NCBI RefSeq assembly: GCF_010725485.1
Contig: NZ_AP022598.1
Location: 4,278,001 to 4,342,000, forward strand
Direction: 5' to 3'
Source: Mycolicibacterium parafortuitum
GTDB taxonomy: Bacteria; Actinomycetota; Actinomycetes; Mycobacteriales; Mycobacteriaceae
Length of the DNA: 64,000 nt
Shown: in pieces, positions 27,578 to 37,686 of the stretch
How positions within the stretch are numbered: the first letter of the stretch is position 1
Layout of the letters: each line of letters begins with the position of its first letter
Translations under genes and position numbers: made by a program
The notes under the pieces: model-generated
The model's input: the letters and a program-made list of their open reading frames with translations, nothing else
The model's database searches: none
What the model was told of the DNA's origin: nothing

Positions 27578-28012
27578 TCAGCCGCCCGGGGAACGGGTCA
27601 ATGCGGCACGCAGTGCGTCCGGCACCGGTCGCTTGGTCCAGTCCCGGGTCGACACCACGACGTAGACGTTGTGTCCGCGCACCGCAACGCGTTCGGGCTC
27701 GGATGCGGTGGCGGCGAGCACGCTGAACTCGACGGTGAAGCTCGTCGACCCGACCCGGCGGCAGCCCGCGGTCACCCGGACGGCGTCGCGCCAGCGCACC
27801 GAGGACGCGTAGTCGATCTCGCTGTGCACGACCTGGAAGTCGTACCCGCCGGCCATCAGCTCCGGATACGCCACCCCGAGGTTGTCGAGCAGGCCGGTGC
27901 ACGCTTCGTCGAACCAGGTCAGGTAATGCCCGTTGAAGACCACGCCCTGCTGGTCGACCTCGGCGTAGCGGGGCACGATCGGCAGGGAGAACGTGGCCGG
28001 GATCTCGCTCAC
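27578..28012 (-). CDS. 4HBT-type acyl-CoA thioesterase
   Basis: A 144-residue hotdog thioesterase of the 4-hydroxybenzoyl-CoA thioesterase/YbgC type. RYAEVDQQGVVFNGHYLTW contains the catalytic aspartate (AEVD) and the NGHYL helix. It lies 16 bases upstream of the agmatinase gene and reads in the same direction; it is divergent from the threonine-dehydratase-like gene. The acyl substrate is unknown. Confidence 0.85.
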   Translation of the reverse strand: MSEIPATFSLPIVPRYAEVDQQGVVFNGHYLTWFDEACTGLLDNLGVAYPELMAGGYDFQVVHSEIDYASSVRWRDAVRVTAGCRRVGSTSFTVEFSVLAATASEPERVAVRGHNVYVVVSTRDWTKRPVPDALRAALTRSPGG

Positions 28013-28053
28013 CCGAACACCTTAGAAGAAGCCCCGTGCCGCAGACTCGAGCC

Positions 28054-29007
28054 ATGAAGCTGGTGACGATCGAAGACGTCAGGGCTGCGGCGGAGCGCAT
28101 CCGCCCGCACGTGGTACGCACCCCGCTGGTGTCGGCGGGCTGGGGTGACCCCGAACGGCCGCTGTGGATCAAACCCGAGAGCCTGCAGCCGATCGGCGCG
28201 TTCAAGGTCCGTGGGGCGTTCAACGCGGTCGGGGCGGTGAAGGACCGCGCGACCGACGTGGTCGCGTATTCCAGCGGCAACCACGCGCAGGCGGTGGCGT
28301 ACGCCGCGGCGGCGTTCGGGCTGCGAGCCCACATCGTGATGCCGAAGGAGACGCCGAACATCAAGATCCAGGCGACCCGAGACCTCGGCGCGCGGGTGGT
28401 GCTCTCGGAGGCGGGCCAACGGGAGACGGTGGCCGCGGAGGTCCTCGCCGAGACCGCCGGCGCGATGATCCCGCCGTTCGACCATCCTGACGTGATCGCC
28501 GGGCAGGGCACGATCGGTATCGAGATCGCCGAGGACCTGCCGTCGGTGCGCACGGTGCTGATCCCGGTCAGCGGCGGGGGGCTGGCCTCGGGTATCGGCA
28601 CCGCGATCCGCGCGCTGTGCCCGCAGGCGACGATCTTCGGGGTGGAGCCCGAGTTGGCCGCCGATACCGCCGCGGGTCTGAGTGCGGGCCACCGCGTCGA
28701 CTGGTCCATCGAGGACCGCAACCGCACCATCGCCGACGGTCTTCGCTCCCAGCCGTCGGAGCTGACGTTCGCTCACCTCCAGCGGGTGCTCGACGGGATG
28801 ATCACCGTCTCGGAGGACGAGATACGTTCGGCGGTCCGCGAATTGGCATACCGGGGCCGGCTCGTCGCCGAGCCCAGCGGGGCGGTGGCGCTGGCCGGCT
28901 ACCGGCGTGGCGGCACACCGCCGGGGGAGACCGTGGTGATTCTGTCCGGCGGCAACATCGAACCGCAGATGCTGCGCCGGATCCTGGCCGAACCGGCTCC
29001 CGGCTGA
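28054..29007 (+). CDS. Threonine/serine dehydratase-like PLP enzyme
   Basis: A 317-residue fold-type II PLP enzyme. The PLP lysine is in QPIGAFKVRGA, the asparagine loop in YSSGNHAQAVA, the phosphate-binding glycines in VSGGGLASG. It lacks the C-terminal ACT/regulatory domain of biosynthetic IlvA, so it is a catabolic threonine dehydratase, serine racemase or hydroxyaspartate lyase. Start at ATG 28054 (MKLVTIEDVRAA); the GTG at 28036 is less likely. Confidence 0.88.
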   Translation: MKLVTIEDVRAAAERIRPHVVRTPLVSAGWGDPERPLWIKPESLQPIGAFKVRGAFNAVGAVKDRATDVVAYSSGNHAQAVAYAAAAFGLRAHIVMPKETPNIKIQATRDLGARVVLSEAGQRETVAAEVLAETAGAMIPPFDHPDVIAGQGTIGIEIAEDLPSVRTVLIPVSGGGLASGIGTAIRALCPQATIFGVEPELAADTAAGLSAGHRVDWSIEDRNRTIADGLRSQPSELTFAHLQRVLDGMITVSEDEIRSAVRELAYRGRLVAEPSGAVALAGYRRGGTPPGETVVILSGGNIEPQMLRRILAEPAPG

Positions 29008-29072
29008 TTTGACAGGTGTGCAATCCCGCCTGGCCGGCGGTAGGGTCACCCGGGGTTTTTGAAGGAGTTCTC

Positions 29073-30299
29073 GTGAACGCTGTGCTCGGGTTGTCGGTGA
29101 CGCCCTCGGGCGTCGGTGTCGTCCTGGTCGAGGGCAGCGACGACGATCGGGTCACGCTCGACGGCGAACGCTTCGAGATCCGAAGGCGCGGTCAGGGCGA
29201 CGCGTTGACGACGTCCGAGAAGGCCGCGGCCGCGGTGCTGCGCAGCGAGGCGATCGCCGCCGACCTGGGCCGGCGCGTGCACTCCATCGGGGTGACCTGG
29301 AGTGACGACGCGGACGCCGAAGCCGCGTTGCTCCTGGATTCGCTGAACGAATCCGGTTTCGGCAACGTCGTGCCGGTGCGGCTGTCGGAGGCCACCGACG
29401 CGCTGGCACGCCGCATCGCGCACGTGTTGGGCTATGCGACCACCGCGGTGTGCGTGATCGAGCCCGAGCAGCTCATCGCATTGGTGGTCTCCGCCGGTGA
29501 GGACGCCGACGATGCCGTGCAGACCGCGGTCAACCACAACGTGGTGACCGAGGAAGACCTCGTCGGCTGGCTCAGCGCCGTGTTCGCCCGCGCCGACTGG
29601 GAACCGGAGGCGCTGGTGCTCGTCGGCTCCGCCGAGGACCTCGACGATCTGCTGCCACTACTCGAAGACGCGCTCGGGGTGCCGGTGTTCTCGCCGGACC
29701 AGGCGCAGCTGGCGCTGGCCCGTGGCGCCGCCCTGGCCTGCGCGCAGCCGGGGGAGCTCACCGACTGCTCCGACAGCGCACCGGGTGCGGCGAAAGGCCC
29801 GGTGGCGCGACGTTGTGCGCAGTTCGGGCCGGCCGCGTTGCTGATCGCCGGTGTCGTCACCTTCGTCGTGTCGGCATCGGCGGCTCTTGCTTTGCAGCTG
29901 GCTCCCGAGCCAGCGGTAGCGCCCACCCGTCCGGTCGTCGAGGTTCCGGCCTCGGTGGCCCCGGCCCCGGTGTGGACACCCACGCCGGTGTCGCCGCCGG
30001 CGCCGATCCCCGCGGTCGAGACCGGGCCCGAGGAAGCGATCCCGGCCGAGGAGGTACCCACGGTGGAGGTGCCCCCTGTGGACGTGCCGCCGGTGGTCGT
30101 GCCCAGCGCGGAGGCTCCCGCTCTGGAGGAGGCGCCGCCCGAGCCGTTGCCGCCGGTCGACGCCGTCCCGGCACCCGCGATGGTGCCGCCCGTGCCCGAG
30201 GAGCGCCCCGGCATCCTGCAGCGGATCCGGGACCGGATCGGCAACCGTGGCGACGCGCCGGAGCAGGCCCCGCCGGCGCCCGCGCCGCCGCTGCCCTAG
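29073..30299 (+). CDS. Mycobacterial single-TM protein with Pro/Val-rich C-terminus
   Basis: A 408-residue protein. The first 250 residues form a soluble domain that begins NAVLGLSVTPSGVGVVLVEG, a pattern like an actin/sugar-kinase-type first strand pair; the rest of that fold is not confirmed. One transmembrane helix follows (LLIAGVVTFVVSASAALAL, near residue 275), and after it about 130 residues dominated by Pro, Val, Ala and Glu, likely extended and extracytoplasmic. GTG 29073 has GAAGGAG upstream. No enzyme or partner is recognised; similar proteins occur in several copies in mycobacteria. Confidence 0.7.
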   Translation: MNAVLGLSVTPSGVGVVLVEGSDDDRVTLDGERFEIRRRGQGDALTTSEKAAAAVLRSEAIAADLGRRVHSIGVTWSDDADAEAALLLDSLNESGFGNVVPVRLSEATDALARRIAHVLGYATTAVCVIEPEQLIALVVSAGEDADDAVQTAVNHNVVTEEDLVGWLSAVFARADWEPEALVLVGSAEDLDDLLPLLEDALGVPVFSPDQAQLALARGAALACAQPGELTDCSDSAPGAAKGPVARRCAQFGPAALLIAGVVTFVVSASAALALQLAPEPAVAPTRPVVEVPASVAPAPVWTPTPVSPPAPIPAVETGPEEAIPAEEVPTVEVPPVDVPPVVVPSAEAPALEEAPPEPLPPVDAVPAPAMVPPVPEERPGILQRIRDRIGNRGDAPEQAPPAPAPPLP

Positions 30300-30317
30300 G
30301 CGCATAGGCTCGCTGGA

Positions 30318-30911
30318 GTGAGCGTGCGGATCGTGCTGCGCGCGGCGATCGTCGCGTGCGTGGTGGCGGCACTGGTGCTCGTCGAGGTGACGTCGAGCAG
30401 AGGTGTCGGGTGGCGCCTGATCACGTTCACCTATCAGGCGAACCTGCTCGCCGCGGCCTACTTCGGGTGGACGCTGGTGTCCCCGAGGGCCGACGCGCGT
30501 GTCGCCTGGCGCGGTGCCGTGGTGCTCTACCTCGTCCTGGCGGGCGTCGTGTGGAACCTGTTGCTGACAGAGCACAGCATGGGCTACACCCCGGCGAACT
30601 TCCTGCTGCACGTGGCGGTGCCGGTCCTCGCGCTGGCGGACTGGCTGCTCGTCGGTCGCGACGGCGCGGCACTGCGCTGGTGGCAGCCGCTTGTGTGGCT
30701 GACTTACCCGGCTGGATACCTGCTGTTGGCTCTGCTCGTGCTGAACGACCTGGGCCGGCGCGCCCCGTACTACTTCCCCGATCCCGGCAGCGTCGGCGCC
30801 GGAGTCGTCGCGCTGAACGTCGGCGCGCTGGCTGCCGGCGTCCTCGCGTCGGGTTACGTCCTGCTGGCGCTGCACCGCGGCGCCCGGGTCCTGCGGACTC
30901 ACCCGGGATGA
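30318..30911 (+). CDS. Pr6Pr-family membrane protein
   Basis: A 197-residue protein with six predicted transmembrane helices and conserved polar residues such as the WRLITFTYQANLLAAAYF stretch and EHSMGYTPANFLLH. The family (Pr6Pr) is widespread in actinobacteria without a known activity. It begins 18 bases after the previous stop and may be co-transcribed with it. Hydrophobic density and short loops suggest a small integral membrane enzyme or channel. Confidence 0.75.
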   Translation: MSVRIVLRAAIVACVVAALVLVEVTSSRGVGWRLITFTYQANLLAAAYFGWTLVSPRADARVAWRGAVVLYLVLAGVVWNLLLTEHSMGYTPANFLLHVAVPVLALADWLLVGRDGAALRWWQPLVWLTYPAGYLLLALLVLNDLGRRAPYYFPDPGSVGAGVVALNVGALAAGVLASGYVLLALHRGARVLRTHPG

Positions 30912-31018
30912 AACGTCGCGGGTCCGGGCACCGATAGTCAATAGGAGAATCCGCGGCTTTGCCGCGACGTGAAGCAGCAGCGTCGCAGGGGGCGGATCCG
31001 ACAACCTAGGATGGCAGC

Positions 31019-31813
31019 ATGCTGAGGCAGCGTCGGCAGCAAACCCGATCACCGCGCAGGATCTTCCCGCGCCTGGCGGCCGCGGCGGGCAGTGCGATGC
31101 TGCTGACCGGGCTGGCCGTCACCGGTCCGCTCACGACGGCCACGGCCGCGGTCGACACCACCGTCGCCGGGGTGTCACCCGAGCCCGGCCAGACCGTCGG
31201 GGTCGCACACCCGGTGACGGTCACGTTCGCCGAACCCGTGCGGGATCGGGCGTCGGCGCAGCAATCTATCGAGGTACGTCCCGCAGGCACGACCGAACCC
31301 GCGGACGGCTCGTTCAACTGGCTCGACGATCGCCGGCTGCAGTGGGAGCCGGCGGAGTTCTATCCCGCCCACACCCCGATCGCGGTGTCGGTCGGCGGGT
31401 TCTCGACCAGCTTCCAGACCGGGTCCTCGGTGGTCGGTGTCGCCGATCTGAGTTCGTACACGTTCACCGTCAGCATCGACGGGGAGGTCGCGCGGCAGAT
31501 GCCCGCGTCGATGGGCAAACCCAAGTTCCCGACCCCGATCGGCCGCTTCACCGCACTGTCGAAGGAACGCAACGTCACGTTCGACTCCCGCACCATCGGC
31601 ATCCCGCTGGACGACCCGGAGGGCTACCTGATCAAGGGGGAGTACGGCGTCCGGGTCACCTGGGGAGGTGTCTACGTCCACTCGGCGCCGTGGTCGGTCG
31701 GCTCGCAGGGCTATGCGAACGTCAGCCACGGCTGCATCAATCTCAGCCCCGACAACGCCGCGTGGTACTACGACACGGTCTCGGTGGGCGACCCGATCGT
31801 CGTGCAGGCCTGA
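31019..31813 (+). CDS. L,D-transpeptidase (YkuD), secreted
   Basis: A 264-residue peptidoglycan cross-linking enzyme. A basic N-terminus and signal sequence (residues 14-45) precede a domain of the bacterial Ig type (VSPEPGQTVGVAHPVTVTF) and a C-terminal YkuD catalytic domain. The active-site motif is HSAPWSVGSQGYANVSHGCIN, with the nucleophilic cysteine in SHGCIN. The length and Ig-YkuD order match M. tuberculosis LdtMt1-like enzymes. It makes 3-3 (L,D) crosslinks. The gene ends five bases from the convergent rmlCD stop. Confidence 0.9.
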   Translation: MLRQRRQQTRSPRRIFPRLAAAAGSAMLLTGLAVTGPLTTATAAVDTTVAGVSPEPGQTVGVAHPVTVTFAEPVRDRASAQQSIEVRPAGTTEPADGSFNWLDDRRLQWEPAEFYPAHTPIAVSVGGFSTSFQTGSSVVGVADLSSYTFTVSIDGEVARQMPASMGKPKFPTPIGRFTALSKERNVTFDSRTIGIPLDDPEGYLIKGEYGVRVTWGGVYVHSAPWSVGSQGYANVSHGCINLSPDNAAWYYDTVSVGDPIVVQA

Positions 31814-31817
31814 CCGG

Positions 31818-33251
31818 TCAGGCCTGCTGGGTCTGCCTGGTGCGGGCCCCGACGTAGTCGGCCAGGGTGCCGGCGGCATCGGCCGGGACGAATCCGGTCG
31901 CTTCGAGCTTCGACAGGTCCAGCACACTGTTCGCCGGGCGTGGAGCGACCGGCGCGGTCGCGGCCGCGAAGTAGGTGTCCGTGGATACCGGGTGGACGCG
32001 CTGGGGATCGTGGCCGGCCAGCGCGAACGTCTGCCGTGCGACGTCGGCCCACGAACCCACTGACCCCGACCCGGACACGTTGTAGGTGCCGTACGCGGCT
32101 TTGGTCTGCAGGAGATGGCGAATCGCACGGGCCAGCTCCGAGGTGAATGTCAGACGCCCATGCTGGTCGTCGACGACCGACGGGTCCACTCCGCGCTCGG
32201 CCAGCGACAGCATGGTCTGCACGAAATTGCGGCCGTCGCCGACCACCCATGACGTCCGCACGATGTAGTGCCGGGGCACCGTCGACACGATCTGGTCGCC
32301 CGCGGCCTTGGTCTGTCCGTAGACACCGAGCGGCACCATCGGATCGTCTTCGCGGTAGGGCCGCGCCGCGGTGCCGTCGAAGACGTAGTCGCTGGACACG
32401 TGCACCAGGGTGATGCCGTGAGCGGCGGCGATCCGCGCCAGTTCGGCGACGCCGGCGACGTTGACACTCCACGCCGCGGCCCGTCCCTCGGCGGTTTCGG
32501 CGGTGTCCACCGCGGTGTAGGCCGCCGCGTTGACGATGGTGTCGTAGTCGCGCCAGCGGCGCAGCGCCGGCAGGTCACCGCAAGCCAGGTCGAACTCGGC
32601 GCGGGTGGCGAACTCGACGTGCGCCGCGCCGGCGAACTCGGCGCGCAGGGCCCGGCCGAGTTGTCCGTCGGCGCCGAGGACCAGCGTCTTGGGCGCCGGG
32701 ACCGGTTGCACCTCCGACAGCGGCGGCTGGGCGCGGTCCTTCTCCGACATCTCCGCGCGGTCCAGCGGGATCGGCCAGTCGATGCCGAGGGCGGCGTCGG
32801 CCGGATTCAGCGACGGATAGCTGGCATCCGGCGAATAGTGGTCGTTGACCAGGTACACATAGACCGTCTCGGGTTCCAGCGTCTGGAAGCCGTTGCCGAC
32901 ACCGCGCGGCACGAACACCGCGCGTGACGGATCGATCTCGGCGCTGAACACCGTGCCGAAAGTCGGGCCCGAGCGCAGGTCGACCCACGTGCCGAAGATC
33001 CGGCCCGAACCGACCGAGATGAACTTGTCCCAGGGTTCGGCATGGATCCCGCGGGTGGTCCCGGCGGCCTGATTGAACGAGATGTTGTTCTGCACCGGGC
33101 CGAAGTCCGGCAGCCCGGCGGCCACCATCTTCGCGCGCTGCCAGTTCTCCTTGAACCAACCGCGATTGTCGCCGTGCACGGGCAGTTCCCAGAGGGTGAG
33201 CCCGGGGATCGGCGTGTCGATCGCGCGCAGCGTCTTACCGTACTCCGTCAA
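31818..33251 (-). CDS. rmlCD: Bifunctional dTDP-4-keto-rhamnose 3,5-epimerase / reductase (RmlC-RmlD fusion)
   Basis: A 477-residue fusion. Residues 1-200 are RmlC, with GTTRGIHAEPWDKFISV (catalytic histidine) and FVPRGVGNGFQTLEP. Residues 210-477 are RmlD: GADGQLGRAL, NAAAYTAVDTAE, SSDYVFDG and the YGQTKAAGD Tyr/Lys pair. It performs the last two steps from dTDP-4-keto-6-deoxyglucose to dTDP-L-rhamnose. M. tuberculosis keeps rmlC and rmlD as separate genes; the fused form is typical of corynebacteria. It is the last gene of the leftward rml cluster, 18 bases after rmlB. Confidence 0.93.
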   Translation of the reverse strand: MTEYGKTLRAIDTPIPGLTLWELPVHGDNRGWFKENWQRAKMVAAGLPDFGPVQNNISFNQAAGTTRGIHAEPWDKFISVGSGRIFGTWVDLRSGPTFGTVFSAEIDPSRAVFVPRGVGNGFQTLEPETVYVYLVNDHYSPDASYPSLNPADAALGIDWPIPLDRAEMSEKDRAQPPLSEVQPVPAPKTLVLGADGQLGRALRAEFAGAAHVEFATRAEFDLACGDLPALRRWRDYDTIVNAAAYTAVDTAETAEGRAAAWSVNVAGVAELARIAAAHGITLVHVSSDYVFDGTAARPYREDDPMVPLGVYGQTKAAGDQIVSTVPRHYIVRTSWVVGDGRNFVQTMLSLAERGVDPSVVDDQHGRLTFTSELARAIRHLLQTKAAYGTYNVSGSGSVGSWADVARQTFALAGHDPQRVHPVSTDTYFAAATAPVAPRPANSVLDLSKLEATGFVPADAAGTLADYVGARTRQTQQA

Positions 33252-33269
33252 AACTGTTCCGCCCCTGTG

Positions 33270-35137
<1,868 letters not shown>

Positions 35138-35158
35138 AGCGCCGTCGCACTTCCCATG

Positions 35159-36880
35159 TCAGGCCGCGTGCTTGGGTCCGGCGCGGTGCTTGCCGCCACC
35201 CTTGCGGTGCTTGCCGCTGCTGGAACCGGCGTCGCTGTCGGAGCCGGAACCGGAACTCGCCGTCGATCCCGAATCGTCGGACTTGTCGCCGTCGGCGGAG
35301 GATCCGGGCGAGCCCGACCCGGAAGGCCCGGCGGGTTCGGCTTCGACGTCCTCGCTCGCGGGAGTTTCTGTGGCGTCGTCGATTTCGAGATCGTCCTCGA
35401 CCGCGGCCTCGGTGAGGGTTTCGTCCACGACCGTGTCCTCGGTGAGGGTTTCGTCCACGATCGTGTCGTCAGCGGCCGGGTCGGCTACGACGGCGTCGTC
35501 AGCGGGCGGGTCGGCTACGACGGCGTCGTCAGCGGCCGGGTCGTCAGCGACGGTGCCTTCCCCGTCGCCGGCGTCTTCCGATTCAGGGGCGGCGGTCGTG
35601 CCGGACTGCGCGGCGGCCGAGGAGACGTTCTCGATGGCGGCCGCGATCGAGGCGGGCAGCCCGACGAACAACTGGTAGATCGGGCCGCCGTTGTGGCCGT
35701 TCTCCTTCTTCGACAGCAAGCCGGGCAGCGCAGCGGCGGGGCCGTCGCCGTCGGGGTCGTAACCGTGCAGGAATGCGTTGATCACGTTGCGCGGCAATGC
35801 CGACAACGCCGAGAATGCCGTCGTCAGGTCACCGGCGGCCGCAGCGGACATCGCGTTGGTCAGGGCGTACGAGGCCATCTGGGTAGCGGCGGTACCGGGC
35901 GCGGAGCTGTCGTTGATCGCCGATCCGATGGCTCGACCGACGGCGAAAGCGTTCTCCAGAAGCGCGATGTCGAGTGAGATCGGTCCCGGGCCGGCCGACA
36001 CGCTGGCGTCGTTGCTCAGCACTCCCAAGGCAATGCTGAGCAAGGCCTGCGGGATCACGCGGACGGTATTGCCGTTGCCGAGGATGTTCAGCGCGGTCGA
36101 GAAGATGCCCGCCATCTCGACATTGCTGGTTCCGAACAGGTTCACGGCGCCGCCGAACACGCCCTGGGCCGAGGTGGTGCCGTTACCGAACAGGTTCAGC
36201 GCCACCGTGCCGAGCAGGCCCGCGATCGTGACCTGGGCACCGCTGCCCCAGGGCGAGGCGCCCAGCGCAAGGTTGAGGCCGCCGACGATCTGCGTGCTTC
36301 CCGGTCCCAGCTGGATACCGACGTTGCCGAACCCCGAGGCGCCGACATTGTGGGCGCCGCTGCCCGAATAACCGAGGAGGAGGTTCCCGCCGCCGAGCGC
36401 CGAGGCGGTGCCCGAACCGATGTGGGCCAGGATGTTGAAACCACCGATGATGCTGGTGGACTGAGCATCTCCGTTCGAGATGCCCACGGCGAGGTTGGGT
36501 CCGCCGACCACCGTCGTGGCCCCTCGGCCCAGCTGCGACAGGAACGAGAACAGCGAGTACGACGCGATGGCACTGGCACCCTCGCCGAGAGCGGTGACCG
36601 CCGTGCCCAGGGTCCAGTTCGTGGTCGCGCTGGCGTTGGTGCCCAGTGCGACCGCCCCGCCGAGGAATCCCAGCCGGGCATCGGCGGTCGCGCCGTCGCC
36701 GATCGCGATCGCGAAACTCAGCGGGTTGCTGGTGCAGCCGTTACCGTTGCCGATCCCGAAGATGGAGAAGCAGGAGGCATCGGCGGTCGGAGCGCCGACC
36801 AGTGTCGAGGACGCGAGTGCTCCCGTGACGAACGTTGTGGCCAGCAGGCCGCCCTTAACCCGTACCGAATCCATCGACAT
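35159..36880 (-). CDS. Secreted Gly-rich repeat protein with acidic repeat C-terminus
   Basis: About 573 residues. A signal peptide (about 30 residues, ending TADAS) leads into a 300-residue region of imperfect short repeats rich in Gly, Asn, Ala, Leu and Val (GGGNLLLGYSGSGAHNVG, SGFGNVGIQLGPGS), which should form a beta-solenoid. A helical section follows, then an acidic repeat (DDAVVADP, DETLTEDTVV) and a basic Gly/Ser/Lys/His tail ending KHRAGPKHAA. The solenoid resembles PPE-MPTR-type repeats, but no PE or PPE head is present. Start ATG 36880 (or 36874). It is first in a leftward series with rmlA, rmlB and rmlCD, so it may be rhamnosylated or simply co-expressed. Confidence 0.75.
   Translation of the reverse strand: MSMDSVRVKGGLLATTFVTGALASSTLVGAPTADASCFSIFGIGNGNGCTSNPLSFAIAIGDGATADARLGFLGGAVALGTNASATTNWTLGTAVTALGEGASAIASYSLFSFLSQLGRGATTVVGGPNLAVGISNGDAQSTSIIGGFNILAHIGSGTASALGGGNLLLGYSGSGAHNVGASGFGNVGIQLGPGSTQIVGGLNLALGASPWGSGAQVTIAGLLGTVALNLFGNGTTSAQGVFGGAVNLFGTSNVEMAGIFSTALNILGNGNTVRVIPQALLSIALGVLSNDASVSAGPGPISLDIALLENAFAVGRAIGSAINDSSAPGTAATQMASYALTNAMSAAAAGDLTTAFSALSALPRNVINAFLHGYDPDGDGPAAALPGLLSKKENGHNGGPIYQLFVGLPASIAAAIENVSSAAAQSGTTAAPESEDAGDGEGTVADDPAADDAVVADPPADDAVVADPAADDTIVDETLTEDTVVDETLTEAAVEDDLEIDDATETPASEDVEAEPAGPSGSGSPGSSADGDKSDDSGSTASSGSGSDSDAGSSSGKHRKGGGKHRAGPKHAA
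35410..35550 (-). repeat. Imperfect tandem repeats in the surface-protein gene
   Basis: Two units containing GTGAGGGTTTCGTCCACGA (about 35411 and 35441), followed by three units of about 36 bases with GTCGTCAGCGGC/GCGGG and GGGTCGGCTACGACGGC. They encode the acidic C-terminal repeat. Such in-frame arrays can change in number between strains. Confidence 0.75.
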
Positions 36881-37091
36881 CCTGTTCTCGCATCCCCACC
36901 GACGCCGCATGTTACGCGCCGTTTGCGCACCGGTCGGGGTTTCTGGCAAAAATTAACGGCGGCGTTCACCATACGTTGTGGGCGGTCCGGTTCCGGCCGC
37001 ACGGGGTGTTGCGCGGACCGCTCGTCGCGGTCAAGATACGACGTGCCCGGATCCGCTCTTGACGGATCTCGTCACAGGAGGGGTGTTTGCC
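36881..37091. other. Divergent promoter region
   Basis: The 211 bases between the surface-protein and haemophore starts. It includes AT-rich patches (GCAAAAATTAACGG near 36945) suited to promoters. No clear operator is visible. Confidence 0.4.
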
Positions 37092-37463
37092 TTGAGGTCT
37101 ATACAGTGGGTTCGGCGGGGGATGGCGGGGATCGCGGTGGTCGGGGGCGCGGCGGCGATCGGCTTGGCGGCCGTACCCGGTATCGCCGCGGCGGATCCGC
37201 TTTCCGAGGCGTTGGCGACGACGAGCTGCAATTACGCGCAAGTGACCGCGGCGATGAACGCCCAGACACCCGAGCTGGCCGCGCAGTTGTCGATGCGTCC
37301 GGACATGCAGGCGAACCTGCAGTCGTTCCTGGCGATGCCGGTCGAGCAACGGCGCGCCGAGATCGCCAAACAGCAAGCCGCCAATCCGCAACTTCAGCAG
37401 ATGCTCACCGCGCTGCTCGGCCCCCAGGTGAGCCAGGTTGCCGGCTCCTGTATGAATTACTGA
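37092..37463 (+). CDS. Secreted haem-binding (MHB-type, Rv0203/Rv1174c-like) protein
   Basis: A 123-residue exported protein. A signal peptide (MRSIQWVRRGMAGIAVVGG, cleaved near IAAADP) precedes a small helical domain with two conserved cysteines: TSCNYAQV near the N-terminus and AGSCMNY at the C-terminus. This spacing and the closing SCxNY motif are those of the mycobacterial haem-binding/haemophore-related domain. It may bind haem outside the cell; direct ligands are not visible. TTG 37092 was chosen because AGGAGGGG lies eight bases before it. A terminator follows directly. Confidence 0.8.
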   Translation: MRSIQWVRRGMAGIAVVGGAAAIGLAAVPGIAAADPLSEALATTSCNYAQVTAAMNAQTPELAAQLSMRPDMQANLQSFLAMPVEQRRAEIAKQQAANPQLQQMLTALLGPQVSQVAGSCMNY

Positions 37464-37477
37464 CTCCGACGACTTCC

Positions 37478-37507
37478 GCACCGGCCCCGACGCGGCCGGT
37501 GCGTTTT
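37478..37507 (+). terminator. Intrinsic terminator after the haem-binding gene
   Basis: Perfect 9-base stem GCACCGGCC / GGCCGGTGC with a 7-base loop, followed by GTTTTCT. It lies 15 bases after the stop and isolates the pfa operon from upstream reading. Confidence 0.82.
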
Positions 37508-37672
37508 CTGCTCTGATGTGGGTTCACCGTCCGGCGCGATGCCGGAGGGAAGTTTGCCGTGCGCGCAGCCGAAATGTGTCGTCCCTTTAATGCGGATTGC
37601 CCGCCACGCCGGACACCATTGCTGATTTGTCCCTACGTCGTCCAAAACCTACCCCACCGTAAATTAAACCGT

Positions 37673-37686
37673 TAGAGTCCCTGCCG
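37673..37686 (+). promoter_or_regulatory. Possible leaderless promoter of the pfa operon
   Basis: A -10 element TAGAGT (TANNNT form) ends seven bases before the GTG at 37686, so transcription could begin at the first codon. The upstream TAAATTAAACC region is AT-rich. No good -35 is seen, as is common in mycobacteria. Confidence 0.5.

Noticed and set aside
30952..30966. Hairpin CGCGGC-TTT-GCCGCG as terminator
   Set aside because: The stem is only six pairs and no T run follows.
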